Assembly (NCBI RefSeq): GCF_001954195.1 | Contig: NZ_MBES01000012.1 | Coordinates: 85,603 to 149,602 of the forward strand | DNA from: Mycobacterium sp. IS-1264 | GTDB lineage: Bacteria; Actinomycetota; Actinomycetes; Mycobacteriales; Mycobacteriaceae | Direction of reading: 5' to 3' | DNA: 64,000 bases | Made by a program: the position numbers and the translations under genes | The notes under the pieces: generated by a model | What the model was told of the DNA's origin: nothing | Databases searched by the model: none | The model's input: only the letters and a program-made list of their open reading frames with translations | In this document: piece after piece, positions 35,079 to 46,441 of the stretch | Position numbering within the stretch: position 1 is the first letter of the stretch | How the letters are laid out: each line of letters starts with the position of its first letter

Positions 35079-36575
35079 ATGACCGCGCCGGTTTGGATGG
35101 CACTGCCGCCGGAGGTGCATTCCACGTTGCTGAGCAGCGGGCCGGGGCCCGGAGCGCTGCTGGCGGCCAGTGGCGCGTGGAGTTCGCTGAGCGACGCTTA
35201 TGCCGAGACGGCGGACCAACTGACCGGGGTCTTGGCGGCCGTCCAGTCCGGCGCGTGGGAAGGCCCAAGCGCCGAGCAGTATGTCAGCGCGCACGCGCCC
35301 TACCTGGCGTGGCTGACGCGGGCCAGCGCCGATAGCGCGGCCGCGGCCGCCCAGCACGACGTCGCGGCGGCCGCCTACACCGCGGCGTTGGCCGCGATGC
35401 CGACCCTGCCCGAGCTCGCCGCCAACCACGCCGTCCATGCGGTGTTGGTGGCCACCAACTTCTTCGGGATCAACACCATCCCGATCGCCGTTAATGAGGC
35501 CGACTACGCGCGCATGTGGGTCCAGGCGGCCACCACGATGACCACCTATCAAGCGGTGTCCACCGCGGCGGTGGCGTCTGCACCGCAAACCGATCCGGCG
35601 CCGGTCATCATGCACGCCGACGACGGCAGCGGCGATGACAGCGACGATGACGGCGGAATCGTCGACAACGACGGCGGCGACCCGACCCAGCTGAGCTGGT
35701 GGGTCAACCGCATCCTCGAGATATTCCAAACCATCGGAAGGGATTTGGAGGAATTTCAGACGGACCCGCTCGATGCGCTGGAGGATTTGTTCCGCGACAT
35801 TCCGTTGCTCATCGCCGACGAATTCGAGCACCTCGGCGAGGCCCTGCAGACCTTCCCCCAGCTTGCGACGATTCCCTTCTTGGTACCGGCGGCATTTGGG
35901 GCAGGCATCGCAAGCTTCGGCCTGCTGGCCGGGATCCAGCCCGACGTGGCCCCCGCACCCGCCGCCGCGGTGCCCGCACCGCTGCCCCAAGCGCCCGGCG
36001 CGACCGTCGTCACCGCCACCCCGGTCGTGAGCGCTCCCGCGGCCGCGGCCCCGGCGCCGTCCTCCACCCCGACGCCGGCGCCCGCGCCCGCGACGGCCCC
36101 GACAGCTGTACCCGCACCCCCACCGCCGCCGCCGGTCACCGGTGTCGAGGCCGTCGCCTATCCCTACCTGGTTGGCGGACCCACGATCGGGACGGACACC
36201 GGCCTGAGCACCAGTGCGCGGCGGAAGGCGCCGGAGCCCGATACCGCCTCGGCCGCCGCGGCGGCCGCAGCGTCAGCGCGCGGGGAGCGAAGGGCGCGCC
36301 GGCGGCGACGCGCAACGATGGACGACCATTACCGCGGCTACGAATTCATGGATCTGGACTCCGAACGGGGTGCGGGTCCCGACGCGAGCCGGCTGAGCTC
36401 GGCGGTGGCGTCCGAGCGTGGTGCGGGGCCACGGGGTTTTGCCGGAACGGCGCACAAGGAGATGGGCGCGGCCACCGGGTTGGCCACGCTCGCGGGTGAC
36501 GAATTCGGCGATGGGCCGGCGCTGCCGATGGTGCCCAGTACCTGGCAATCGGACGAACCGAAAGATCCAGCCTGA
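35079..36575 (+). CDS. Second PPE-PPW family protein upstream of eccA3
   Basis: A 498-residue PPE-PPW protein, paralogous to the first PPE over its first 170 residues ([57 protein letters not shown]). The segment after the PPE domain is acidic ([20 protein letters not shown]) and then hydrophobic. A Pro/Ala linker, a basic block (RRARRRRRA) and the tail GFAGTA...PMVPSTW follow. ATG 35079 has GGGAGG 6 nt upstream. M. tuberculosis has only one PPE gene (PPE3) in this interval, so this is an extra copy or one lost there. Confidence 0.87.
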   Translation: MTAPVWMALPPEVHSTLLSSGPGPGALLAASGAWSSLSDAYAETADQLTGVLAAVQSGAWEGPSAEQYVSAHAPYLAWLTRASADSAAAAAQHDVAAAAYTAALAAMPTLPELAANHAVHAVLVATNFFGINTIPIAVNEADYARMWVQAATTMTTYQAVSTAAVASAPQTDPAPVIMHADDGSGDDSDDDGGIVDNDGGDPTQLSWWVNRILEIFQTIGRDLEEFQTDPLDALEDLFRDIPLLIADEFEHLGEALQTFPQLATIPFLVPAAFGAGIASFGLLAGIQPDVAPAPAAAVPAPLPQAPGATVVTATPVVSAPAAAAPAPSSTPTPAPAPATAPTAVPAPPPPPPVTGVEAVAYPYLVGGPTIGTDTGLSTSARRKAPEPDTASAAAAAAASARGERRARRRRRATMDDHYRGYEFMDLDSERGAGPDASRLSSAVASERGAGPRGFAGTAHKEMGAATGLATLAGDEFGDGPALPMVPSTWQSDEPKDPA

Positions 36576-36584
36576 ATATTTTGC

Positions 36585-36605
36585 TAATGAAAATCATTTT
36601 CAGTA
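36585..36605. promoter_or_regulatory. Zur box upstream of eccA3
   Basis: TAATGAAAATCATTTTCAGTA: near-perfect palindrome around TGAAAAT-C-ATTTTCA, matching the known mycobacterial Zur operator form. It begins 9 bp after the PPE stop and about 190 bp upstream of eccA3. M. tuberculosis Rv0282 is known to be repressed by Zur. Confidence 0.8.
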
Positions 36606-36645
36606 AGCTGCCCTGCTTAGTAGGGCGCAACCGGAAAGGGGGTCG

Positions 36646-36765
36646 ATGATCGTGCCGAATGCCCTGATCAATGGCCCCCGGACCACCAGTTCTGCGGCGA
36701 ATCAAGGGAGCCCGGAAGCCTCGACAGTTAGCTTATGCAATGCTAACTTCAGGCGGTCAGGTTAG
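36646..36765 (+). CDS. Possible 39-residue leader ORF between Zur and IdeR sites
   Basis: ATG 36646 follows AGGGGG by only 3 nt and opens a 39-codon frame (MIVPNALINGPRTTS...). Its 3' end passes through the IdeR-like box and stops 30 bp before the eccA3 GTG. No homology is recognised. It may be chance, or a leader peptide linking translation to eccA3 on transcripts from the Zur-controlled start. Confidence 0.22.
   Translation: MIVPNALINGPRTTSSAANQGSPEASTVSLCNANFRRSG
36726..36748. promoter_or_regulatory. IdeR-like box upstream of eccA3
   Basis: AGTTAGC-N9-GCTAACT is a perfect inverted repeat. Its 19-bp core, TTAGCTTATGCAATGCTAA (36728-36746), agrees with the IdeR consensus TTAGGTTAGGCTAACCTAA at 14 of 19 positions by my count. 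IdeR-iron control of this promoter is established in M. tuberculosis. Confidence 0.65.
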
Positions 36766-36775
36766 GGGAGGCTAC
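36757..36775. promoter_or_regulatory. Second, weaker IdeR-like site
   Basis: TCAGGTTAGGGGAGGCTAC agrees with the IdeR consensus at 13 of 19 positions, mainly in the left half. Paired IdeR sites at one promoter are common, but this one lies very close to the eccA3 ribosome-binding site. Confidence 0.4.
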
Positions 36776-36795
36776 ATAAATGCGAGGAAGCTGCC

Positions 36796-38649
36796 GTGGA
36801 ACGCGGTGACACGGGAATGCTGACGGCTCGGCCCGCCAACTCCCGGCCCGACGGGAGGGTGGACGGCGATATCGTCAGCCGGTTCGCCACGTGCTGCCGG
36901 GCGCTCGGCATCTCTATCTATGAACGGCAGCGTCCCGCCGACCTGGTGGCCGCGCGTTCGGGCTTCACCGCGCTGACCCGGATCGCTCACGAGCAGTGCG
37001 ACGCGTGGACGGGGCTGGCCGCCGCCGGCGACCTGTCCCTCCGCGTACTCGACGCCGTATGGCGCACCGCGAGCACCGCCGGGGTATTGCAGCGCGAAGT
37101 GGAACTGGCGCCCGGGGCATTGGGCTTCCGCTACGACACCGGCCTGTATTTGCAGTTCCGCGCGACGGAGCCGGACGATTTCGCCCTCGCCTACGCGGCG
37201 GCCCTGGCCGACGCCGGGAAATTCGCCGACGCCGACAAGCTGGTTTCAGCCGTCACCGAGCGCCGCCCGAGCTGGCGTGAGGCCCGCTGGGTCTCGGTGG
37301 TGGTCAACTACCGCGCCGAACGATGGTCGGACGTCGTCAAGCTCTTGACGCCGATCGTCAACGACGCCGACCTCGACGACGCCTTCTCCCACGCGGCGAA
37401 GATCACCCTGGGCACCGCGCTGGCCCGGCTGGGCATGTTCGCGCCGGCCCTGTCGTATCTCGAGGAGCCCGAGGGGCCCGTCGCGGTGGCGGCGCTCGAC
37501 GGCGCACTGGCCAAAGCGCTGGTGCTCCGGGCCCACGTCGACGAGGAGTCCGCGGCCGAAGTGCTGCAGGATCTGTACGCGGCGCACCCCGAGAACGAGC
37601 AAGTCGAACAAGCCTTGTCCGACACCAGTTTTGGGATCGTCACTACCACCGCGGCCCGGATCGAAGCCCGTACCGACCCATGGGACCCGGACACTGAGCC
37701 CAGTCCCGGCGATTTCGTCGACCCCGGGGCCCAGGAGCGCAAGCGCGTCCTGCTGCACGAGGCCGAACGCGAGCTCGACGAATTCATCGGCTTGGACAAG
37801 GTCAAGGACCAGGTGGCCCGGTTGAAGAGCGCGGTGGCCATGGAGCTGGTGCGCAAGCAGCGCGGGCTCGAGGTCGCACAGCGCACCCACCATCTGGTTT
37901 TCACCGGGCCGCCGGGAACCGGTAAGACCACCATCGCCCGGGTGGTCGCCAAAATCTATTGCGGCCTAGGCCTTTTGAAGCGGGAAAACATCAAGGAAGT
38001 GCACCGCGCCGACCTCATCGGCCAGCACATCGGGGAGACCGAGGCCAAGACCAACGCGATCATCGACAGCGCCCTGGACGGAGTGCTGTTCCTCGACGAG
38101 GCTTACGCGCTGGTGGCCACCGGTGCCAAGAACGACTTCGGCCTGGTGGCCATCGATACCCTGCTGGCGCGGATGGAGAACGACCGAGACCGTCTGGTCG
38201 TCATCGTCGCCGGCTATCGCGCCGACCTGGATCGGTTCCTTGACACCAACCAGGGTCTGCGGTCGCGCTTCACCCGCAGCATCGACTTCCCGTCATACAA
38301 GCCGGCGGAGCTGATAGAGATCGCCAACTTCATGGCCGCCAAGCGCGACAGCGCGTTCGACCAGGCCGCGCTGCAGGATCTCGAGGCATTGTTCGCGCAT
38401 CTGGCCGAGTCGTCGAAACCCGACGCGGCCGGCGTCGAACGGCGCGGCCTGGACATCGCGGGCAACGGCCGCTTCGTGCGCAACGTGGTCGAAAAGTCCG
38501 AAGAGGAACGCGAATTCCGGCTGGACCACTCCCAGCACGCCGAAACCGGCGAGTTCACCGATGAGGAGCTGATAACGATCACCGCCGAGGACGTGCGCAA
38601 TTCGGTTGAGCCGCTGCTGCAGGGGCTCGGTCTGCAGGAGCCGGCATGA
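36796..38649 (+). CDS. eccA3: ESX-3 AAA+ ATPase EccA3 (Rv0282-like)
   Basis: A 617-residue cytosolic ATPase. An N-terminal TPR-like helical half (to about residue 300) is followed by a CbxX/CfqX-type AAA+ domain: Walker A GPPGTGKTT at about 371-379, Walker B GVLFLDEAYAL at about 430, and an arginine-finger region GLRSRFTRSIDF at about 492. EccA proteins act on substrate-EspG complexes and recycle the chaperone. GTG 36796 has GAGGAA 6 nt upstream. It is the first gene of the ESX-3 operon and overlaps eccB3 as ATGA. Zinc and iron boxes lie upstream. Confidence 0.95.
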   Translation: MERGDTGMLTARPANSRPDGRVDGDIVSRFATCCRALGISIYERQRPADLVAARSGFTALTRIAHEQCDAWTGLAAAGDLSLRVLDAVWRTASTAGVLQREVELAPGALGFRYDTGLYLQFRATEPDDFALAYAAALADAGKFADADKLVSAVTERRPSWREARWVSVVVNYRAERWSDVVKLLTPIVNDADLDDAFSHAAKITLGTALARLGMFAPALSYLEEPEGPVAVAALDGALAKALVLRAHVDEESAAEVLQDLYAAHPENEQVEQALSDTSFGIVTTTAARIEARTDPWDPDTEPSPGDFVDPGAQERKRVLLHEAERELDEFIGLDKVKDQVARLKSAVAMELVRKQRGLEVAQRTHHLVFTGPPGTGKTTIARVVAKIYCGLGLLKRENIKEVHRADLIGQHIGETEAKTNAIIDSALDGVLFLDEAYALVATGAKNDFGLVAIDTLLARMENDRDRLVVIVAGYRADLDRFLDTNQGLRSRFTRSIDFPSYKPAELIEIANFMAAKRDSAFDQAALQDLEALFAHLAESSKPDAAGVERRGLDIAGNGRFVRNVVEKSEEEREFRLDHSQHAETGEFTDEELITITAEDVRNSVEPLLQGLGLQEPA

Positions 38650-40283
38650 CCAATCCGGAGCAACCAGAGGAGCGGCGGTCGTTCTCCTCGCGAACCCCGG
38701 TCAACGACAACCCCGATCAAGTGGTTTATCGCCGCGGTTTCGTCACCCGTCATCAGGTGACCGGCTGGCGTTTCGTGATGCGCCGCATCGCCTCCGGTAT
38801 TGCCTTGCACGACACCAGGATGCTCGTCGACCCGCTGCGCACCCAGTCGCGCGCGGTGCTGATGGGCGTCCTGATTCTGGCCACCGGCCTGGCGGGCTGT
38901 TTCGTGTTCTCGTTGATCCGGCCCAACGGGCAGGTGGGCAATAACGCGGTCCTTGCGGATCGCTCCACCGCAGCGCTCTATGTGCGAGTCGGTGACGACC
39001 TGCACCCGGTGCTCAACCTGACGTCGGCCCGGCTGATCGTCGGCCATCCGGTGAACCCGACCACCGTGAAAAGCACTGAGCTGGACCGGTTTCCGCGGGG
39101 CAACCTGATCGGCATTCCCGGCGCCCCGGAACGCATGGTGCAGAACGCTTCGCACGACGCGAACTGGACCGTGTGCGACGCGGTCAGCGAGCCCGCCCAA
39201 GGCGGACACGCCGCCCACAGCACCGGCGTCACCGTGATGGCCGGCCCCCCTGACAGCCGGGGCGCTCGGGCGGCGACGCTCGAATCCGGGCAGGCGGTCC
39301 TCGTCGACTTCGCCAACGATAAGGGCAGCAGCACCTGGCTGCTGTGGGGCGGCCGGCGCAGCCAGATCGACCTGGCCAACCACGCGGTCACCAACGCCCT
39401 GGGCCTGGGAGCCGCCGACCTCCCCGCGCCGCGGCCCATCGCCGCGGGGTTGTTCAATGCGATCCCCGAGGCTCCGTCCCTGACGGCGCCGGGCATCCCC
39501 AATGCCGGTGCGCCCGCGAACTTCGGCGTGCCCGCCCCGATCGGTGCCGTGGTGGTGTCGTACGCCCTGGAGCAGAGCCCATCGGGCGCGGCGCGGTACT
39601 ACGCGGTATTGCCCGACGGCCTGCAGCCGATCTCGCCGGTGCTCGCCGCGATCCTGCGCAACACCAATTCCTATGGCCTGGACCAACCGCCGCGGCTCGG
39701 GGCCGACGAGGTGGCCAAGCTCCCGGTGTCGCGGATGCTGGACACCACGCGCTATCCCGACCGCCAGATCGCCCTCGTCGACGCCTCCAAAAACCCGGTC
39801 ACGTGTGCGTACTGGAGCAAACCGGCCGGCGCCGCCACCAGTTCGCTGAGCCTGCTGTCCGGCTCGGCGCTGCCGGTGCCCGACGCGGTGCGCACCCTCG
39901 ACCTGATCGGCGGCGGTTCGCCGGCGACAGCCACCCGGGTCGCGCTGGCGCCCGGGACCGGCTACTTCACGCAGACCGTGGGCGGCGGCCCGACGTCGCC
40001 GGGCACCGGTGCGTTGTTCTGGGTCTCCGACACCGGGGTGCGCTACGGCATCGACAACGAGGCCGACGCCGCGACCGGAGCCGCCGGACACGGCAAAACC
40101 GTTGAAGCCCTTGGCCTCAACGCGCCCGCCGTTCCGATCCCCTGGTCGATGCTGTCGCTGTTCGCGAACGGCCCCACGCTATCGCGCGCCGACGCGCTGC
40201 TCGCCCACGACGGCTTGCCACCCGACAGCAGGCCCGGCCGGCCGGCTGCTGCTGAGCGGGGAGCCGAAGGAGAACCCCGATGA
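38646..40283 (+). CDS. eccB3: ESX-3 core membrane component EccB3 (Rv0283-like)
   Basis: A 545-residue single-pass protein of the type VII core complex. A short cytosolic N-terminus ([20 protein letters not shown]), one transmembrane helix at about residues 72-92 ([20 protein letters not shown]) and a large periplasmic domain with internal repeats are visible. Two periplasmic Cys (VCDAV, VTCAYW) can form the conserved disulfide. The C-terminus is charged and proline-poor. It overlaps both eccA3 and eccC3 by 4 nt, so translation is coupled. Confidence 0.95.
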   Translation: MTNPEQPEERRSFSSRTPVNDNPDQVVYRRGFVTRHQVTGWRFVMRRIASGIALHDTRMLVDPLRTQSRAVLMGVLILATGLAGCFVFSLIRPNGQVGNNAVLADRSTAALYVRVGDDLHPVLNLTSARLIVGHPVNPTTVKSTELDRFPRGNLIGIPGAPERMVQNASHDANWTVCDAVSEPAQGGHAAHSTGVTVMAGPPDSRGARAATLESGQAVLVDFANDKGSSTWLLWGGRRSQIDLANHAVTNALGLGAADLPAPRPIAAGLFNAIPEAPSLTAPGIPNAGAPANFGVPAPIGAVVVSYALEQSPSGAARYYAVLPDGLQPISPVLAAILRNTNSYGLDQPPRLGADEVAKLPVSRMLDTTRYPDRQIALVDASKNPVTCAYWSKPAGAATSSLSLLSGSALPVPDAVRTLDLIGGGSPATATRVALAPGTGYFTQTVGGGPTSPGTGALFWVSDTGVRYGIDNEADAATGAAGHGKTVEALGLNAPAVPIPWSMLSLFANGPTLSRADALLAHDGLPPDSRPGRPAAAERGAEGEPR

Positions 40284-43200
40284 GCCGACTGATCTTCGAA
40301 GCCCGGCGCAGGCTGGCGCCGCCGAGCACCCGCAAGGGCAGCATCAGCATCGAGCCGCCGCCGGAGCTGCCCAGGGTGATCCCGCCGTCGCTGCTGCGGC
40401 GTGCGATGCCGGTCGTGATCGTGATGCTGATCGTCGGCATGGTCGTCGCGTTGTTCGCCACCGGGATGCGGGTGATCTCCCCGCAGACCCTGTTCTTCCC
40501 GTTCGTGTTGCTGCTGGCGGCCACCGCGATGTATCGCGGCACCGGCAACAAGAACCGCACCGAAGAGGTCGACGCCGAGCGGGCCGACTACCTGCGCTAC
40601 CTGTCGGTGGTGCGGGACAACATCCGCACCCAGGCCGCCGAACAGCGCGCGGCCGCCCAGTGGTCGCATCCGGACCCCACCGCCCTGGCGACGGTGCCCG
40701 GATCGCGTCGTCAGTGGGAGCGGGACCCGCACGACGCCGACTTCCTGGTGGTGCGGGCGGGCCGGCACGAGGCGCCGCTCGCGACCGCGCTGCGAGTCAA
40801 GGACACCGCCGACGAGATCGATCTGGAACCGGTGTCGCACAGCGCTTTACGCAGCCTGCTCGACACCCAGCGCACCGTCCGCGACGTGCCGACCGGAATC
40901 GATCTGACGAAGGTCTCGCGGATCACCGTGCTGGGTGAGGCCGACGAGGTGCGGGCGGCGTTGCGCGCGTGGATCGCTCAGGCCGTGACGTGGCACGACC
41001 CGACCGTGCTCGGGGTGGCGCTGGCGACCCGCGACCCGGAGGGCCGCGACTGGTCCTGGCTGAAGTGGTTGCCGCACGTCGACATTCCCGGTGAGCTCGA
41101 CGGCGTCGGCCCCGCGCGCTACCTGTCGAGCAAACCCGACGAGCTGATTTCGCTGCTGGGGCCGGCCCTTGTCGATCGCCCCGCCTTCACCGGTGGGCCC
41201 GCAGATGCGTTGCGCCATCTGCTGATTGTCGTCGACGATCCCGACTTCGACGTGAACGCCTCCACGCTGGCCCTGGGCCGGGCGGGGGTCACCGTCGTGC
41301 ACTGCTCGGACACCCCGCCACATCGCGAACAGTATTCGGATCCCGAAAAGCCGATCCTGCGCGTGGCGGGCGGAGCCATCGACCGCTGGCAGACCGGCGG
41401 CTGGCAGCGCTATATCGACGCCGCCGATCAACTCAGCACGGACGAGGCCGCCCACTTGGCCCGTCAGTTGTCGCGGTGGGATTCCAACCCAACCCACACC
41501 GGGTTGCGCTCGGCGGCGACCCGCGGCGCCACCTTCAGCACGCTGCTCGGCATCCCGGACGCGTCGCAGCTGGACGTGCCGACGCTGTGGGCGCCGCGCC
41601 GCCGCGACGACGAGTTGCGCGTGCCGATCGGTGTCACCGCGACGGGTGAGCCGCTGTTCTTCGACCTCAAGGACGAGGCCGAGGGCGGCATGGGCCCGCA
41701 CGGCCTGATGATCGGTATGACCGGCTCCGGGAAGTCGCAGACGCTGATGTCGATTCTGTTGTCGCTGTTGACAACTCACTCGGCCGACCGGCTGATCGTC
41801 ATCTACGCCGACTTCAAGGGTGAGGCCGGCGCGGACAGTTTCCGCAACTTCCCGCAGGTCGTCGCGGTGATCTCGAACATGGCCGAGAAGAAGTCGCTGG
41901 CCGACCGCTTCGCCGACACGCTGCGGGGCGAGGTCGCCCGCCGCGAGTCACTGCTGCGCGAGGCCGGCCGCCAGGTTCAGGGCAGCGCATTCAACTCCGT
42001 GGTCGAGTACGAGAACGCCATCGCCGCCGGTCATGACTTGCCGCCGATCCCAACGCTGTTCGTGGTCGCCGACGAGTTCACCCTGATGCTCGCCGATCAT
42101 CCGGAATACGCGGAGCTGTTCGACTACGTGGCGCGCAAGGGCCGCTCGTTCCGCATCCACATCCTGTTCGCGTCCCAGACGCTGGACGTGGGCAAGATCA
42201 AGGACATCGACAAGAACACCTCGTACCGAATCGGGTTGAAGGTGGCCAGTCCCAGCGTTTCTCGCCAGATCATCGGCGTGGAGGACGCCTACCACATCGA
42301 GTCGGGCAAGGAGCACAAGGGCGTGGGCTTCCTGGTGCCCGCCCCCGGAGCGGCCCCGATCAAATTCCGCAGCACCTACGTCGACGGAATCTACGATCCG
42401 CCACAAACGGCCAAAGCGCTTGTGGTGCACTCCGTTCCCGAACCTAAGCTGTTCACCGCGGCGCGGGTGGAGCCGGATCAGACAACGGTGACCTCCGAGG
42501 CCGCGGACGAGGAGACGACCGGGCCGCCACGCAAGCTGATCGCGACGATCGGCGAACAGCTGGCACGCTACGGGCCGCGGGCGCCGCAGCTTTGGCTGCC
42601 GCCGCTCGACGAACCCATCCCGCTCACCGCGGCGCTGGCCCGGGCCGGGATACCGCAGCGGGAGTGGCGCTGGCCGCTCGGCGAGATCGACAAACCGTTC
42701 GAGATGCGCCGCGACCCATTGGTGTTCGACGCGACGTCGTCGGCCGGAAACATGGTGATCCACGGCGGAGCCAAGTCCGGCAAATCGACCGCGCTGCAAA
42801 CGTTCATCATGTCGGCCGCCAGCCTGCACTCGCCGCGCGACGTCACGTTCTATTGCCTCGACTACGGCGGCGGACAGCTGCGGGCGCTGGAGGACCTGGC
42901 GCATGTCGGCAGCGTCGCGTCGGCGCTGGAACCCGAGCGCATCCGCCGCACCTTCGGCGAACTCGAGCAGCTGCTGCTGTCTCGGCAGCGGCGGGAGGTG
43001 TTTCGGGACAGGTACGGCTCGGCGCCCGACGACGGGTTCGGCGAGGTGTTCCTGGTCATCGACAACCTCTACGCGTTCGGCCGTGACAACACCGACCAGT
43101 TCAACACCCGGAATCCGTTGCTGGCCAAGGTAACCGAGTTGGTCAACGTCGGGCTGGCGTACGGGATCCACGTGATCATCACCACGCCGAGCTGGCTGGA

Positions 43201-44248
43201 GGTGCCGCTGGCGATGCGGGACGGCCTGGGTCTGCGCCTGGAGCTCAGGCTGCACGACGCGCGGGACAGCAACGTGCGGGTGGTTGGCGCGCTGCGCCGC
43301 CCGGCCGATGCGGTGCCGCACGACCAGCCGGGCCGCGGGCTGACGATGGCCGCGGAACATTTCCTGTTCGCGGCTCCCGAGCTGGACCAGGTCGCCGCGA
43401 TCAACGCCCGCTACCCCGACATGGCCGCGCCGCCGGTGCGGTTGCTGCCCACCAACCTGACTCCCGAGGCGGTCGGGGCGCTCTACCGAGGCCCGGAGCG
43501 GGTGGTTATCGGCCAGCGCGAGGAGGACCTGGCACCGGTCGTCCTCGACTTCGCCGACAACCCGTTGCTCATGGTGTTCGGCGACAGCAAGTCTGGGAAG
43601 ACGACGCTGCTGCGGCACATCATCCGCACCATCCGCGAGAACTCCACACCGGACCAGGTCGCATTCACCGTGCTGGACCGGCGGCTGCACCTGGTCGACG
43701 AACCGCTGTTCCCGGACAACGAATACACCGCCAACATCGACCGGATCATCCCCGCGATGCTGGGCCTGTCCCAGCTCATCGATTCGCGCCGCCCGCCCGC
43801 GGGACTGTCGCCGGCCGAGCTGGCGCGCTGGCGCTTCGAAGGCCACACCCACTACCTGATCATCGACGACGTCGACCAGGTGCCGGATGCCCCCGCGATG
43901 AGCGGTCCCTACCTCGGGCAGCGGCCGTGGACTCCGCTGATCGGGCAGCTCGCGCAGGCCGCGGATCTGGGGCTGCGGGTGATCGTCACGGCACGTGCCA
44001 CCGGGTCGGGGCACGGGCTCATGACCAACCCGTTGCTGCGCCGTTTCAACGACTTGCAGGCGACCACGCTGATGCTCGCGGGTAACCCGCAGGACAGCGG
44101 CAAGATCCGGGGTCAGCGGTTTGCCCGGTTGCCCGCCGGGCGGGCAATCCTGTTGGGCGACAGCGACACTCCGGCCTATGTGCAGCTGGTCAACCCGCTG
44201 GTCGCCGAGTCCGTGATCGAGGGCGGCAGCGACGGCTTCGCCCACTGA
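40280..44248 (+). CDS. eccC3: ESX-3 motor ATPase EccC3, fused form (Rv0284-like)
   Basis: A 1322-residue FtsK/SpoIIIE-type translocation motor in one chain, unlike the split EccCa/EccCb of ESX-1. Two N-terminal membrane helices ([20 protein letters not shown] and [16 protein letters not shown]) precede three ATPase domains with P-loops GMTGSGKSQ (about residue 480), GGAKSGKST (about 828) and GDSKSGKTT (about 1100). The first domain also has [16 protein letters not shown] and [10 protein letters not shown] as the Walker B region. The C-terminal domains bind substrate signal sequences in related systems. The ATG overlaps the eccB3 stop. Confidence 0.96.
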   Translation: MSRLIFEARRRLAPPSTRKGSISIEPPPELPRVIPPSLLRRAMPVVIVMLIVGMVVALFATGMRVISPQTLFFPFVLLLAATAMYRGTGNKNRTEEVDAERADYLRYLSVVRDNIRTQAAEQRAAAQWSHPDPTALATVPGSRRQWERDPHDADFLVVRAGRHEAPLATALRVKDTADEIDLEPVSHSALRSLLDTQRTVRDVPTGIDLTKVSRITVLGEADEVRAALRAWIAQAVTWHDPTVLGVALATRDPEGRDWSWLKWLPHVDIPGELDGVGPARYLSSKPDELISLLGPALVDRPAFTGGPADALRHLLIVVDDPDFDVNASTLALGRAGVTVVHCSDTPPHREQYSDPEKPILRVAGGAIDRWQTGGWQRYIDAADQLSTDEAAHLARQLSRWDSNPTHTGLRSAATRGATFSTLLGIPDASQLDVPTLWAPRRRDDELRVPIGVTATGEPLFFDLKDEAEGGMGPHGLMIGMTGSGKSQTLMSILLSLLTTHSADRLIVIYADFKGEAGADSFRNFPQVVAVISNMAEKKSLADRFADTLRGEVARRESLLREAGRQVQGSAFNSVVEYENAIAAGHDLPPIPTLFVVADEFTLMLADHPEYAELFDYVARKGRSFRIHILFASQTLDVGKIKDIDKNTSYRIGLKVASPSVSRQIIGVEDAYHIESGKEHKGVGFLVPAPGAAPIKFRSTYVDGIYDPPQTAKALVVHSVPEPKLFTAARVEPDQTTVTSEAADEETTGPPRKLIATIGEQLARYGPRAPQLWLPPLDEPIPLTAALARAGIPQREWRWPLGEIDKPFEMRRDPLVFDATSSAGNMVIHGGAKSGKSTALQTFIMSAASLHSPRDVTFYCLDYGGGQLRALEDLAHVGSVASALEPERIRRTFGELEQLLLSRQRREVFRDRYGSAPDDGFGEVFLVIDNLYAFGRDNTDQFNTRNPLLAKVTELVNVGLAYGIHVIITTPSWLEVPLAMRDGLGLRLELRLHDARDSNVRVVGALRRPADAVPHDQPGRGLTMAAEHFLFAAPELDQVAAINARYPDMAAPPVRLLPTNLTPEAVGALYRGPERVVIGQREEDLAPVVLDFADNPLLMVFGDSKSGKTTLLRHIIRTIRENSTPDQVAFTVLDRRLHLVDEPLFPDNEYTANIDRIIPAMLGLSQLIDSRRPPAGLSPAELARWRFEGHTHYLIIDDVDQVPDAPAMSGPYLGQRPWTPLIGQLAQAADLGLRVIVTARATGSGHGLMTNPLLRRFNDLQATTLMLAGNPQDSGKIRGQRFARLPAGRAILLGDSDTPAYVQLVNPLVAESVIEGGSDGFAH

Positions 44249-44279
44249 TGGTTAGTGAAACGAGAGGACAGGAGTAGCC

Positions 44280-44588
44280 ATGACGTTGCAAGTGGTTCCT
44301 GAGGGGCTGGCGGCGGCGAGCGCGGCGGTGGAGGCGCTGACCGCGCGGCTGGCGGCCGCCCACGCCGCCGCCGCACCGGCGATCACCGCGGTGGTACCGC
44401 CGGCGGCGGATCCGGTGTCCCTGCAGACGGCCGCCGGGTTCAGCGCCCAGGGCCAGGAGCACGAGGCCGTCGCCGCCCAGGGTGTCGAGGAACTGGGCCG
44501 TGCCGGTGTCGGCGTCGGCCAAGCCGGGGCGAGTTATCTCGCGGGTGACGCCGCGGCGGCCGCTACGTACGGGGTTACGGGCGGCTGA
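44280..44588 (+). CDS. PE5: PE family protein PE5 (Rv0285-like)
   Basis: A 102-residue PE-domain-only protein. The helical hairpin begins [18 protein letters not shown] and the C-terminal secretion motif YxxxD/E is YLAGD in [16 protein letters not shown]. It pairs with PPE4, encoded 2 bp downstream, and the heterodimer is recognised by EspG3 and secreted by ESX-3; in M. tuberculosis PE5-PPE4 is required for mycobactin-dependent iron use. ATG 44280 follows AGGAG. Confidence 0.95.
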   Translation: MTLQVVPEGLAAASAAVEALTARLAAAHAAAAPAITAVVPPAADPVSLQTAAGFSAQGQEHEAVAAQGVEELGRAGVGVGQAGASYLAGDAAAAATYGVTGG

Positions 44589-44590
44589 CA

Positions 44591-46078
44591 ATGACCTCGC
44601 CCATCTGGATGGCTTCGCCGCCGGAAGTGCATTCGGCGTTGCTGAGCGCCGGTCCTGGACCGGGGCCGCTGCTTGCGGCCGCCGGCGCGTGGACCGCGCT
44701 CAGCGCCGAATACTCTTCGGCGGCAGCCGAACTCAGTGGGCTGGTGGGAGCGGTGCAGGCCGCCGCATGGCAGGGCCCGAGCGCGGAGCGGTATGTGTCC
44801 GCGCACGTGCCGTATCTGGCGTGGCTGGAGCAGGCCAGCGTCGACAGCGCGGGTGTGGCCGCGCAGCACGAGGTCGCGGCGGCCTCTTACGTCGCCGCTC
44901 TGGCGGCCATGCCGACACTGGCGGAGCTGGCCGCCAACCACATGATTCACGGCGTTTTGGTGGCGACGAATTTCTTTGGGATCAACACGATTCCGATCGC
45001 CCTCAACGAGGCGGACTACGTGCGGATGTGGGGTCAGGCCGCGACCGTGATGAGCACGTATCAGGCCGCCTCGGGACTGGCGATGGCATCAGCGCCGCGA
45101 ACCGCACCGGCGCCGAACGTGGTGAATCCCGGTGCCGGTGAAACCAACGACGCCGCGGTCACCGCCACGCAAGACGGCCCCTTTTCCTGGCTGACCAACC
45201 TGCTGCGGCAGCTGTTCAAATTCCTCCAAGATGTCGTTCAAGATTTCATCAACCTGCTGCAGAACTTCCTGACGAATCCGGCGGGGGCCCTGGGGGGCTT
45301 CCCATTCCTCTTCTTCGTCGCCTACGAGGTGATCACCAACCTGCTTGGCTGGCCGACGTGGGCCATGATCCTGAGCGCCCCGTTCGTGCTGCCGCTGGCG
45401 ATCGGCATCGGCTATTTCCTGTTGATGGGTCCCGAGCTCGCGCCGGTCGCCGCGGGCGTCAGTGGTGCGCCGGCAGTCGTGGCGCCCAAGGGTTCCTCGG
45501 TGTTGCCGGCGGCGGCTATGGCATCGCCGATAGCGAGTCCCGCTGGGGCACCGGCATCCACGGCCGCCGCGAGTTCCGCTGCAGCGGGCGCGCCGGCGCC
45601 GGTAGCGGCGACCGGAAGCTTCGCCTACATCGTCGGTGGCGGCGGTGATCCCGAAACCGGGCTCGGACCAACGCTGGGTGGCCGTGGTGGCGTCAAGGCG
45701 CCGGCGGCGACCGTCCCGGCGGCGGCCGCCGCGGTGCCCAGCCGCGCCGAGGCACGGGCGGGGGGGCGCCGGCGGGCGGCCATGCGCGAGTACGGCGACG
45801 AATACGCGGACATGGATTCAGACATCGGCGTCCCTCCCGATTACGGAGACGACGAGCGGCTCGCCGCCGCAATCGCCTCCGGGAACGGCGCCGGACGGAT
45901 GGGGTTTGCCGGGACCGCGCGCAAGGACGAGGCGCTGCAGGCGGCGGGGCTGGCCAAGCTGGCCGGCGACGAGTTCGGCGGCGGCCCTCGGATGCCGATG
46001 GTGCCGGGAACTTGGGAACACGACGCCCCGAGCGAACCCGACGGGGAAGGGGGCCGACATAGTTCACGAGACGGCTAG
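44591..46078 (+). CDS. PPE4: PPE family protein PPE4 (Rv0286-like)
   Basis: A 495-residue PPE-PPW protein, partner of PE5. The PPE domain has [37 protein letters not shown] and [21 protein letters not shown] hydrophobic region ([20 protein letters not shown]) follows, then an Ala/Pro linker, a basic block ([12 protein letters not shown]), and the tail MGFAGTA...PMVPGTW. ATG lies 2 bp after the PE5 stop. The tail ends in a charged stretch just before esxG. Confidence 0.94.
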   Translation: MTSPIWMASPPEVHSALLSAGPGPGPLLAAAGAWTALSAEYSSAAAELSGLVGAVQAAAWQGPSAERYVSAHVPYLAWLEQASVDSAGVAAQHEVAAASYVAALAAMPTLAELAANHMIHGVLVATNFFGINTIPIALNEADYVRMWGQAATVMSTYQAASGLAMASAPRTAPAPNVVNPGAGETNDAAVTATQDGPFSWLTNLLRQLFKFLQDVVQDFINLLQNFLTNPAGALGGFPFLFFVAYEVITNLLGWPTWAMILSAPFVLPLAIGIGYFLLMGPELAPVAAGVSGAPAVVAPKGSSVLPAAAMASPIASPAGAPASTAAASSAAAGAPAPVAATGSFAYIVGGGGDPETGLGPTLGGRGGVKAPAATVPAAAAAVPSRAEARAGGRRRAAMREYGDEYADMDSDIGVPPDYGDDERLAAAIASGNGAGRMGFAGTARKDEALQAAGLAKLAGDEFGGGPRMPMVPGTWEHDAPSEPDGEGGRHSSRDG

Positions 46079-46118
46079 CAGGAGTCAGTAACCGAAATCC
46101 GAAGGGAGAGATATCACT

Positions 46119-46412
46119 ATGAGTCTTCTGGATGCTCATATTCCTCAGTTGGTGGCCGCGCAATCGGCGTTCGGCGCCAAGACGGCGTTGATGCGCAGCA
46201 CAATCGGCCAGGCCGAGCAGGAGGCGCTGTCGGCGCAGGCGTTCCACCAAGGCGAGGCCTCCGCCGCGTTCCAGGCCGCCCACGCCCGCTTCGTGGAAGT
46301 CGCGGCCCGCGTCAACACCTTGCTCGACATCGCCCAGGCTAACCTCGGCGACGCCGCGGGCACCTACGTGGCCACCGACGCCGCGGCGGCCTCCAGCTAC
46401 ACCGGGTTCTGA
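46119..46412 (+). CDS. esxG: ESAT-6-like protein EsxG (Rv0287-like)
   Basis: A 97-residue WXG100-family protein, CFP-10-like partner of EsxH. The turn between helices reads AFHQGEAS, with Phe-His in place of the canonical Trp, as in M. tuberculosis EsxG. The C-terminal export motif YxxxD is YVATD. It forms a heterodimer with EsxH that is secreted by ESX-3 and takes part in iron/zinc homeostasis and host interference. GGGAG precedes the ATG. Confidence 0.96.
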   Translation: MSLLDAHIPQLVAAQSAFGAKTALMRSTIGQAEQEALSAQAFHQGEASAAFQAAHARFVEVAARVNTLLDIAQANLGDAAGTYVATDAAAASSYTGF

Positions 46413-46441
46413 TCCCACCGACCAACACGAAAGGACTTGTG

